Positions 1 through 6,113 of a DNA stretch of 7,636 nucleotides are shown in pieces (position 1 is the first letter of the stretch; each line of letters starts with the position of its first letter). The stretch comes from Balneolaceae bacterium (GTDB taxonomy: Bacteria; Bacteroidota; Rhodothermia; Balneolales; Balneolaceae). The translations under genes were made by a program, and so were the position numbers. The notes under the pieces were generated by a model. It searched no databases, was not told the origin of the DNA, and worked only from the letters and a program-made list of their open reading frames with translations. Location: contig SLGL01000225.1 in NCBI GenBank assembly GCA_007123785.1, positions 1 through 7,636 on the forward strand, written 5' to 3'.

Positions 1-284
1 CTGATAGCGATTATAAATTTGGACCAACACCCGAATATCTCGAAGGTGTAAATCAAAACCAGCTTCAGGCCAATCGTAACAATTTGCGCAATCAAAGGGA
101 TTTTATGTTTGTTGTGATGGGGCTTGCTTATGGGCTAAATGCCCTGGATGCTTATGTTTTTGCCCACATGCGCAGCTTTGATGTTTCGGATGATCTTTCA
201 GCCAGAACTGAAGTAGGCCCTGTAATTATGGCAGAGGGATTTCCCGGGGTTCGGGTATCATTTTCATTATATAAAAACAGATAA
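1..284 (+). CDS. DUF5683-like protein, C-terminal part (5' end outside window)
   Basis: The frame is open from the first complete codon at position 3 to the TAA at 282-284, giving 93 visible residues; the true start lies to the left of the window. The fragment has a polar Asn/Gln-rich stretch (residues 17-32). A hydrophobic segment follows at about 34-56, containing GLAYGLNALDAYVFAHM, then FDVSDDLS (59-66) and a beta-like end, GVRVSFSLYKNR. The 'helix - NxxDAYV-AH - FDVSDDLS' pattern matches what I recall of DUF5683 proteins, which are membrane-associated, have no established function and occur widely in Bacteroidota relatives. A TTG at 84 could be read as a start, but the DUF5683-like sequence continues upstream of it, so I treat the gene as truncated by the window edge. 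It lies 2 nt before the LOG-family gene and is probably cotranscribed with it. The family assignment is from memory and fairly confident; the function is unknown. Confidence 0.75.
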   Translation, partial: DSDYKFGPTPEYLEGVNQNQLQANRNNLRNQRDFMFVVMGLAYGLNALDAYVFAHMRSFDVSDDLSARTEVGPVIMAEGFPGVRVSFSLYKNR

Positions 285-286
285 AC

Positions 287-1000
287 ATGACAGCAACAAA
301 ATTTTTCTCAGATAATAATAAGCCAATCGACCGGTTTGATGCCGAGAGCAATAAAGATCTCTGGAGTATCTTTAAAATTATGGGCGAGTTTGTAGATGGC
401 TACGATTCGTTATTAAAAATTGGTCCATGCATCTCCATTTTTGGTTCAGCCCGCCTGAAACCGGGAACCGAGTATTACGAAATGGCTGTGGAAACTGCTA
501 TTTCAATTGCAGAAAACGGGTTTGGCGTGATTACCGGGGGTGGTCCGGGAATTATGGAAGCAGCAAACAAAGGTGCCTATAAGAAAAAAGGCAAATCTGT
601 AGGCCTTGGAATTGACCTTCCGCAGGAGCAGGGTGTGAACCGCTTTGTAACCCCGGATTACGAAATTAATTTCAAATATTTTTTTGTGCGAAAAGTGATG
701 TTCGTAAAATATGCCCAGGGATTTATCGTTTTTCCAGGCGGTTTTGGAACACTTGATGAGTTGTTTGAAACACTAACACTTATTCAGACTCAGAAAATAG
801 ACCGCATACCTATTGTTTTGGTAGGAATTGAATACTGGAAGGGCCTGACAGGCTGGCTTCAGGATAAACTGGTGGCCGACGGTTATATCAGCGAAAGCGA
901 CATGGACCTTTTTTTCCTGACTGATGAGGCTGAAGAAGCCGTTCGTTTTGTATGCGATTTCCATAAAAACAAGAAGCTTGAACCCAATTTTTCTTACTAA
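287..1000 (+). CDS. LOG-family (TIGR00730) Rossmann-fold nucleotide 5'-monophosphate phosphoribohydrolase
   Basis: This 237-residue cytosolic protein belongs to the LOG family (formerly mislabelled 'lysine decarboxylase'). Characterised members hydrolyse cytokinin riboside monophosphates or AMP-like nucleotides to the free base and ribose 5-phosphate. Visible motifs are IFGSAR (51-56) at the first beta strand, the nucleotide-binding loop GGGPGIMEAANKGA (84-97), VRKVMF (134-139) with the conserved Arg135-Lys136, and the signature PGGFGTLDE (150-158), where Glu158 is the expected catalytic acid. All hallmark residues are present, so the enzyme should be active. The length suits the family, with about 45 residues before the first strand, a common N-terminal extension in this branch. 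The ATG at 287 lies 2 nt after the upstream stop, with no good Shine-Dalgarno sequence, so translational coupling is likely. The natural substrate cannot be read from sequence; cytokinin production should not be assumed in a bacterium. Confidence 0.93.
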   Translation: MTATKFFSDNNKPIDRFDAESNKDLWSIFKIMGEFVDGYDSLLKIGPCISIFGSARLKPGTEYYEMAVETAISIAENGFGVITGGGPGIMEAANKGAYKKKGKSVGLGIDLPQEQGVNRFVTPDYEINFKYFFVRKVMFVKYAQGFIVFPGGFGTLDELFETLTLIQTQKIDRIPIVLVGIEYWKGLTGWLQDKLVADGYISESDMDLFFLTDEAEEAVRFVCDFHKNKKLEPNFSY

Positions 1001-1010
1001 GAAACTTTTT
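990..1010 (+). terminator. weak candidate terminator after the LOG-family gene
   Basis: A 6-bp A/T-rich stem, TTTCTT (990-995) and AAGAAA (999-1004), with a 3-nt loop, is followed by C and five T residues (1006-1010). It overlaps the LOG stop codon. The shape is that of an intrinsic terminator, but the stem has only one G-C pair, so it would be inefficient. It marks a plausible end of the DUF5683-LOG transcript before the 119-nt gap to the TPR gene. Confidence 0.3.
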
Positions 1011-1119
1011 ATGATGAATAAGGTTCAAAAAATAGAGCGTTCTTTAATGAATTTATTTATAAAATTTCATTATGTTTAGCACGTTTATCCAGTTAGAATC
1101 GAAATAAATTAGGACAGGC

Positions 1120-2151
1120 ATGAAATCACTGAAAATAATATTATCGTATTGCTTAACTCTTTTCTTGGTTTTTGGAGTGGCAGAAATTTCTACAGCACAG
1201 GATGATCCGCGTGCTGAAGCAGTACAACTCTACAATAGTGCACAAGAGCTGGCAGGGGATAACCAATTTCTCGATGCCATCGACGTATATCGCGAAGCAC
1301 TTGAAATTGCCCGTGATAACGACTTGGATGATATTGTTGAACTCGTTGAGGAACGCTTGCCCAGGGTATACGCAAGCAGAGCTTCTCATGCATACAGACA
1401 GTTCCAAAGTGAACGAAATGTAGATAATGTAAACAGGGCATTGGAATACTTTAAAGATTCTCAAGCTGCAGCTGAAGAGTTTAATGACCAGCAAGTTGCG
1501 CAACAGGCTATGGGAGCGGTCCCCCAGTTATACTATGTGCGTTCTGTAATTCATTTTAGAGAAGATAACTACAGCGACGCAATGGCAGACCTTGATACTG
1601 CTATAGAAATGAATGAGAATTATGCAGTTGCATATTATCAGAAAGGTATCGTTCAAAAAGCAATGGATCCTGAAAATGTAGAGGAGTTTATGCAATGGTA
1701 CGACAGGGCAATTGAAATAGCTCAACAAACCAACGACGACAGAACTCTTCAAAATGCCCGAAATGGTGCCAGGGATGAACTGATTTACAGAGCTGTTAAT
1801 CTGGCAGAAGAAAGAAGTTTTAACCGTGCAGTTGAACTTCTTGAGCGTGTTGAACAGTACGACCCGAATTCATATGAAGCCAAATACAGGCTTGCAGAAA
1901 TTGCAAATGAAAGAGGTAACTGGTCTACAGCCGAACAGAATGCAAGACGTGCACTTGATCTTCACACCGGTGGTGTTGCCGATAAAGCCAAAATTTTCTT
2001 TGAGCTTGGAACAGCACTGAAAGGACAAGGCAACTATGAAGGTGCATGTTCCGCATTTGAAGATGCCAGATATGGCGACTTTACTGAGCCTGCCAATCAC
2101 GAACTCCAGTTCGAACTTGAATGTGAAGGGCATTCTCCCGCAGGCAGATAA
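1120..2151 (+). CDS. Exported tetratricopeptide-repeat (TPR) protein
   Basis: The 343-residue product begins with a Sec signal peptide: a Lys-containing N-terminus, a hydrophobic core (about 6-20) and a likely signal peptidase I site after STA (Ala26/Gln27). There is no lipobox, so the mature protein should be soluble in the periplasm or attached to the envelope through partners. The rest is helical and acidic, with TPR-like helix pairs at about 31-66 (AVQLYNSAQELAGDNQFLDA), 137-171 (the best match, with YSDAMADLDTAIEMNENYAV) and 222-315, which holds three consecutive repeats (RAVNLAEERSFNRAVELLE, AEIANERGNWSTAEQNARRA and FFELGTALKGQGNYEGACSA). The mature chain has only two cysteines, Cys310 and Cys335, which could form a disulfide. 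The start is supported by the signal peptide and by AGGA (1111-1114) 5 nt upstream of the ATG. A strong terminator follows, so it is probably a single-gene unit. TPRs mediate protein contacts; the partner is unknown. Confidence 0.9.
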   Translation: MKSLKIILSYCLTLFLVFGVAEISTAQDDPRAEAVQLYNSAQELAGDNQFLDAIDVYREALEIARDNDLDDIVELVEERLPRVYASRASHAYRQFQSERNVDNVNRALEYFKDSQAAAEEFNDQQVAQQAMGAVPQLYYVRSVIHFREDNYSDAMADLDTAIEMNENYAVAYYQKGIVQKAMDPENVEEFMQWYDRAIEIAQQTNDDRTLQNARNGARDELIYRAVNLAEERSFNRAVELLERVEQYDPNSYEAKYRLAEIANERGNWSTAEQNARRALDLHTGGVADKAKIFFELGTALKGQGNYEGACSAFEDARYGDFTEPANHELQFELECEGHSPAGR

Positions 2152-2175
2152 GAAATTTATCGCAGACGTTTTTGC

Positions 2176-2215
2176 AAAAGCCAACTCCTGATTAAAGGAG
2201 TTGGCTTTTTTTTTT
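2176..2215 (+). terminator. Strong rho-independent terminator of the TPR gene
   Basis: A perfect 10-bp stem, GCCAACTCCT (2180-2189) with AGGAGTTGGC (2196-2205), encloses the loop GATTAA. It is extended by four A-T pairs and runs directly into ten T residues (2206-2215). It starts 24 nt after the TPR stop codon. This is the clearest regulatory element in the window and separates the TPR gene from transketolase. Confidence 0.93.
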
Positions 2216-2224
2216 AATTGGCTT

Positions 2225-2253
2225 TTGCCTTGTAAGGAACTTGACTATCTTTT
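2225..2253 (+). promoter_or_regulatory. Candidate Bacteroidota-type promoter for transketolase
   Basis: TTG (2225-2227) is followed after 18 nt by TATCTTTT (2246-2253). This matches the TTG / TAnnTTTG promoter pattern known from Bacteroidota except for the last base. The expected start of transcription would be near 2260, leaving a leader of about 30 nt before the ATG at 2291. Its position just downstream of a strong terminator makes a promoter in this 75-nt gap likely, but the exact site is uncertain, since T-rich DNA gives such matches by chance. Confidence 0.28.
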
Positions 2254-2290
2254 TGCCCTGAAATTAAATTAATACTCCATAACCTGTTCG

Positions 2291-4294
2291 ATGTCACAAA
2301 ACCAAGATTTAGCAAAAAACTGTGTAAATACAATCCGATCACTTTCTATGGACGCTGTCCAGGCAGCAAATTCAGGCCATCCGGGTATGCCGATGGGAAT
2401 GGCCGATGCAGCTTATGTTCTTTGGACCAAGTTTTTGAAACACAATCCCCGAAATCCCCGCTGGTATAATCGCGACAGGTTTATTCTATCGGCCGGTCAC
2501 GGCTCCATGCTGCTCTACTCTCTTTTGCACCTTAGCGGTTATGAAGTCTCACTCGATGAAATCAAAAAATTTCGTCAACTCGGCAGTATCACTCCCGGAC
2601 ACCCGGAGTTTGGCCTGACACCTGGAGTTGAAACCACAACAGGCCCGTTGGGACAGGGATTTGGAACCGGCGTCGGTATGGCCATTGCAGAGGCTTTCAT
2701 GGCCGAAACATTTAACAAAGATGAATTCAACCTGGTTGATCACTACATCTACGCTATCGTAAGTGATGGCGATCTGATGGAAGGTATTTCTCATGAAGCA
2801 GCATCCCTCGCAGGACACCTGAAACTCGGTAAACTGATCTATCTATACGATTCCAATAAAATTTCAATAGATGGTTCTACTGATCTGGCTTTCACTGATG
2901 ATACAGACAAACGTTTTGAAGCCTACGGCTGGGACGTTCAGATTATTGACGGGCACAATCACGAAGAAATCGAAAACGCCATCAAAAATGCACAGTCTGC
3001 GGACAGGCCATCTTTGATTGAGTGTAAAACACATATAGGTTTTGGCAGCCCGAATAAACAGGGCACAGCCGCATCACATGGTGCTCCGCTGGGTGACGAA
3101 GAAATCAGGCTGACCAAGAAGAACCTGGGAATCGATCCGGATAAAACTTTCCATGTTCCGAAGGATGTTGAACAGGAGATGCGCAAAGCCATAGATTTGG
3201 GGCGTGAATGGGAAGAAAAATGGAAAGCAGTTCTTGATGATTACGAAAAGGTGCACCCGGTAGACGGAGTTACTTTTAAAAAATTCGTGAGCCGAACACT
3301 ACCTGATAACTGGGATGAAGTATTACCTGAATTTGAATCCGATGCCAAAGGAATGGCTACGCGAAAATCTTCAGGCGAGGTACTAAACCACATAAGTAAA
3401 CATATTTACAACCTCGTAGGTGGCTCTGCCGATTTAACCGGAAGCAATAATACCGAGCTGACAGAGGAAAGTATATTTTCTGCAACTAACCGAACCGGCA
3501 GAAATCTGCACTACGGAGTTCGCGAACATGCAATGGCAGCAGCGCTTAACGGAATGGCTCTTGATGGTGCAATTATTCCTTACGGCGGTACCTTCCTGGT
3601 CTTTTCCGACTACAACAAACCGGCTATTCGTATTGCCGCACTTTCTGAAATACCATCGATTTTTGTATTCACACACGACAGTATCGGGTTGGGAGAGGAT
3701 GGACCTACACATCAGCCTGTAGAGCATCTTGCAGCACTTCGTGCCATTCCTAATGTGAATGTACTGCGTCCGGCAGATGCCAACGAAACCGCCTACTGCT
3801 GGAAAGCTGCTATCGAAAAGTATGATGGCCCTTCCACGTTGATTCTTACCCGTCAGGCACAGCCTACTTTAGATCGTACTGTCTATGCTTCGGCGAAAGG
3901 AGCTGAGAAGGGAGCATATATCCTCAAAAAAGAGAAAGGTGAACACTCAGATCTGATTCTGATAGCCACCGGATCCGAAGTTCACCTGGCACTCGAAGCA
4001 TCTGTAATACTGGAGTCTGAGGGAGTTTCTGTGCGAGTGGTGAGTATGCCTTGCGTCGAACTTTTTGAACAACAAGATGATGACTACAAAAAAAGTGTCC
4101 TGCCGCCATCCGTCAAAAAACGAATATCAATTGAAGCGGCAACTACACTTGGCTGGCACAAATGGGTGGGCAGTGAAGGTCTGGCAATAGGTCTGGACCG
4201 GTTCGGTGAATCTGCACCATATAAAGACGTGTTTGAACAGCTTGGATTTACAAAAGAAAATATTGTAGCGAAAGCGAAAGAGCTTCTCAGTTAA
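2291..4294 (+). CDS. tkt: Transketolase
   Basis: This is a complete 667-residue thiamine diphosphate (ThDP) enzyme of the usual length. It transfers two-carbon ketol units between sugar phosphates in the non-oxidative pentose phosphate pathway, in the cytosol, and acts as a dimer. The N-terminal domain carries His30 and His70 of the active site (GHPGMPMG, 29-36; SAGHGS, 67-72), GPLGQG (118-123) and the ThDP/metal motif from SDGDLMEG (158-165) to DSN (187-189). His263 lies in SHG. The pyrimidine-binding domain holds the catalytic Glu412 in REHAM (411-415) and the signature GEDGPTHQPVE (468-478) with His474. Arg521 and the C-terminal domain beginning near 550 (DLILIATGSEV) are also present. No key residue is missing, so it should be active. 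No Shine-Dalgarno sequence precedes the ATG; the start is supported by the typical N-terminus. It has its own gap after the TPR terminator and ends 4 nt from the converging phosphatase gene. Confidence 0.98.
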   Translation: MSQNQDLAKNCVNTIRSLSMDAVQAANSGHPGMPMGMADAAYVLWTKFLKHNPRNPRWYNRDRFILSAGHGSMLLYSLLHLSGYEVSLDEIKKFRQLGSITPGHPEFGLTPGVETTTGPLGQGFGTGVGMAIAEAFMAETFNKDEFNLVDHYIYAIVSDGDLMEGISHEAASLAGHLKLGKLIYLYDSNKISIDGSTDLAFTDDTDKRFEAYGWDVQIIDGHNHEEIENAIKNAQSADRPSLIECKTHIGFGSPNKQGTAASHGAPLGDEEIRLTKKNLGIDPDKTFHVPKDVEQEMRKAIDLGREWEEKWKAVLDDYEKVHPVDGVTFKKFVSRTLPDNWDEVLPEFESDAKGMATRKSSGEVLNHISKHIYNLVGGSADLTGSNNTELTEESIFSATNRTGRNLHYGVREHAMAAALNGMALDGAIIPYGGTFLVFSDYNKPAIRIAALSEIPSIFVFTHDSIGLGEDGPTHQPVEHLAALRAIPNVNVLRPADANETAYCWKAAIEKYDGPSTLILTRQAQPTLDRTVYASAKGAEKGAYILKKEKGEHSDLILIATGSEVHLALEASVILESEGVSVRVVSMPCVELFEQQDDDYKKSVLPPSVKKRISIEAATTLGWHKWVGSEGLAIGLDRFGESAPYKDVFEQLGFTKENIVAKAKELLS

Positions 4295-4298
4295 GTTG

Positions 4299-5444
4299 TC
4301 AGATCGGGTCGTTATTATGGATGGTGGTAAATGTGATGTCATCTATCGGCTTTTCGTCTCCGATGAACTGTTCAATGGAGGACTGAATTTTCTGTGTAAT
4401 GGTTTTTGCGTGAAGTGACCCGTAAATAGAAAGAATTCCATCAAGGCGATCTTCTCCATACTCTTCATTTCTGTTATTTCGGGCCTCTATCAAACCATCT
4501 GTATAGAGCAAAAGACTGTCTCCGGGTTCAAATTGATATTTTTTTTCCTGCAGTTCTCTTGCCAGTGCTTTGTTTGAGGTCATTCCCAATGCAAAACCAC
4601 TGGTTTTCAATTTAAAAGTGCTGTCATGATTTTTATTATAAATAATAGGAATATTATGGCCCGCTCTTGAAAAGATGAAATGATCTTCACCTTTCGGGAA
4701 AAAAGCGACACAGGCAGTTACAAATGTACGGTCGCGCTTGTTCGACTTAACATAGTTATTGAGTTCTAAAAAAAGCTCTTTCGGGCTGGGATTTAGTTTT
4801 TTAATCAACAGATGTACAAGTGCCTGGATTCGTACCATGTACAGAGCTGCACTCAGCCCTTTTCCGGAAACATCTGCTATAATCACATACGTTCCTTTTT
4901 CTGTTCGGATGATATCAACATAATCTCCGCCAACCTCCTGGGCAGTAGCTGCAAATGAATATACCTCAAGCTGATCTATTTTCATGCTGGATGGCGGAAG
5001 CAGACTTAACTGGATTTCACGGGCAAAATCGAGCTCTTTTTGTACATCCGATTTTTCGAGGAGTTCTATCAAAAGAATAACAAGCATACCGCCAAAAGCA
5101 ATCGGAAGAAATAATGGGTGAATTATATAGCCTGTTAAGCCGATGAGAATAAAAAAATAGTGCAGAAAAAAACTGACCAGCGACACCCCAAAAACCAATC
5201 TTCTAACAGGGTTCAGTCGTTTTGTAAGTGCCGAGAGTACACTCAAAGTACGATGATAAATTGGAATTTCATCAGCCGGTGTTTCTGGATTGATCTCCTG
5301 AACGGCATCAAAATAGAGCTGCTTCAGCCTTTTAGAATCGGACTGAAACTCCTTTCCAAGTTGTTTGGAGCTCATTCCGGTAACGTACTCTTCGTAAAAA
5401 GCCTTTGTTGAAAATGAAGATTTGGTTTCGTTTTTTAAAGCCAT
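4299..5444 (-). CDS. Membrane-anchored PP2C/SpoIIE-type serine/threonine phosphatase (RsbU-like)
   Basis: The 381-residue protein has three parts. A hydrophilic N-terminal region (1-80), including FYEEYVTGMSSKQLGKEF, is not a domain I recognise. Two hydrophobic helices follow (about 83-105 and 108-129) with a very short turn, placing both soluble parts in the cytoplasm. An amphipathic linker with AREIQLSLLPPS (141-152), typical of RsbU-type enzymes, leads into a PP2C-like domain (about 155-376). The metal-binding and catalytic motifs are intact: VGGDYVD (171-177, Asp174), ADVSGKGLSAAL (190-201, Asp191), RAGH (260-263), LLLYTDGLIEARN (311-323, Asp316) and DDITF (368-372). Relatives dephosphorylate STAS-domain anti-anti-sigma factors in partner-switching pathways, such as the general stress response. 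No STAS protein, anti-sigma kinase or sigma factor is in this window, so its target must be encoded elsewhere. The start has no clear Shine-Dalgarno sequence. An upstream small reading frame (58-nt gap) may share its transcript. Confidence 0.92.
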   Translation of the reverse strand: MALKNETKSSFSTKAFYEEYVTGMSSKQLGKEFQSDSKRLKQLYFDAVQEINPETPADEIPIYHRTLSVLSALTKRLNPVRRLVFGVSLVSFFLHYFFILIGLTGYIIHPLFLPIAFGGMLVILLIELLEKSDVQKELDFAREIQLSLLPPSSMKIDQLEVYSFAATAQEVGGDYVDIIRTEKGTYVIIADVSGKGLSAALYMVRIQALVHLLIKKLNPSPKELFLELNNYVKSNKRDRTFVTACVAFFPKGEDHFIFSRAGHNIPIIYNKNHDSTFKLKTSGFALGMTSNKALARELQEKKYQFEPGDSLLLYTDGLIEARNNRNEEYGEDRLDGILSIYGSLHAKTITQKIQSSIEQFIGDEKPIDDITFTTIHNNDPI

Positions 5445-5502
5445 TCTGGGTCAGTTTTTCTGTGATGGATATAAATACAATACGGTGAAACCGGAAAAAA
5501 GT

Positions 5503-5655
5503 TTATAGGTATTCTCGCTCTAAGTTATCTAATTCGGGTTGGAATCTGATAACAGATAAAACATCCTTTAGTTTGGGAACAAGTTCTTCTTTTTTGATTG
5601 GTGACATCAATCCTGGCTGCCCCTGTTTTAGAACAGGTGTAAATTCATTTCCCAT
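5503..5655 (-). CDS. Possible small protein of 50 residues, unknown function
   Basis: A minus-strand ATG at 5655-5653 opens a 50-codon frame ending in TAA at 5505-5503; an in-frame TGA three codons upstream shows that it is not the visible tail of a longer frame. The product starts MGNEFTPVLKQGQPG, continues with MSPIKKEELVPKLKDVLSVI (17-36) and ends in an acidic helix-like stretch, QPELDNLEREYL. The mix of charged and aliphatic residues, with no cysteine or tryptophan, resembles a small soluble helical protein much more than random translation of AT-rich DNA. There is no signal peptide or membrane helix. It lies 58 nt upstream of the phosphatase gene on the same strand, so cotranscription is plausible. 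No Shine-Dalgarno sequence is visible. I recognise no family; it could also be the surviving C-terminal piece of a decayed gene. Confidence 0.5.
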   Translation of the reverse strand: MGNEFTPVLKQGQPGLMSPIKKEELVPKLKDVLSVIRFQPELDNLEREYL

Positions 5656-6113
5656 CGTCGATCAGTATACCATTTTACGGGATATTTAATGAAACAGATG
5701 GGCTTGATCCATTTTTCTGAAGGGCATCGGGATAAATCTATACATCTATTATATGTGAATAATGCAAGATAAATTTGAATACTTCTTTCCCTGTAAACTA
5801 TACCATTAATTATAATATGTATCCGGGTTTTTTTGATAACAGGTTAAGTTAGATTTTCAATTAAAAATATTCGAATATTCCGGTTTGATTTCTTAAGGTT
5901 TTTTGCAAAGTTTAAAGTATTAGTTCTATAGAAATCTTATAATAGCAACCATACAAAAATAAATTTCGGAAGTCTGGTACTGGGATAAAATGATAGATGG
6001 ATTATACTTCTTCAAATTAAGCATTCAGCTTTTTTAGATTTAAATAATCAATTTGGTTGCTTTATCTGATGCCTTAGGCTGCAGGCATTTAATAAAAACA
6101 GGTGTAAAAATAT
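5656..6113. other. AT-rich intergenic region without a convincing gene
   Basis: About 460 nt separate the small minus-strand frame from the ROK gene, which is divergent from it. I see no gene, RNA gene or known riboswitch here. What it holds is a set of short symmetrical elements: the 14-bp palindrome at 5866-5879 (separate entry), TTCTATAGAA (5924-5933), and a hairpin with arms GATGCC (6068-6073) and GGCATT (6084-6089, one G-T pair), 24 nt before the ROK start. A weak sigma70-like pair, TTGCAA (5903-5908) and TATAGA (5927-5932) with an 18-nt spacer, overlaps one palindrome. The region must contain the promoters of the two diverging units, but none stands out. Its size is unusual for such an otherwise compact stretch. 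Confidence 0.6.
5866..5879. promoter_or_regulatory. 14-bp perfect palindrome, candidate operator
   Basis: AATATTCGAATATT reads identically on both strands with no spacer. It lies between diverging transcription units, 234 nt before the ROK start. ROK repressors bind AT-rich inverted repeats and often control their own gene, so this could be the site of the adjacent regulator. That link is inference: the distance is large, and AT-rich DNA produces palindromes by chance. Confidence 0.3.

Noticed and set aside
1071..1078. TATGTTTA upstream of the TPR gene, resembling the TAnnTTTG promoter box.
   Set aside because: The last base differs and no TTG box lies at the right distance upstream; it is too weak to annotate.
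1153..1503. Long antisense frames opposite the TPR and transketolase genes.
   Set aside because: They mirror the codon pattern of well-supported genes, are Cys/Ile-rich without recognisable motifs, and are treated as shadows.
5622..5637. Inverted repeat CCTGTT-TTAG-AACAGG.
   Set aside because: It lies inside the possible small coding frame, has no T run, and has only 6-bp arms; it is more likely incidental than an operator.
5689..5772. A plus-strand ATG frame of 27 codons starting MKQMGLIHF.
   Set aside because: It is very short, has no ribosome binding site, and has composition expected of AT-rich non-coding DNA.
5656..5830. A stop-free minus-strand stretch upstream of the small frame, in a different phase.
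   Set aside because: It has no usable start codon and translates to an Ile/Lys/Arg/Tyr-rich sequence unlike a protein, so it does not extend the small frame or reveal an obvious frameshifted gene.
5632..6108. The 12-mer AACAGGTGTAAA occurs at 5632-5643 and again at 6097-6108, just before the ROK start.
   Set aside because: About one or two repeated 12-mers are expected by chance in a window of this size, and the flanks do not match, so it is not treated as a repeat element.
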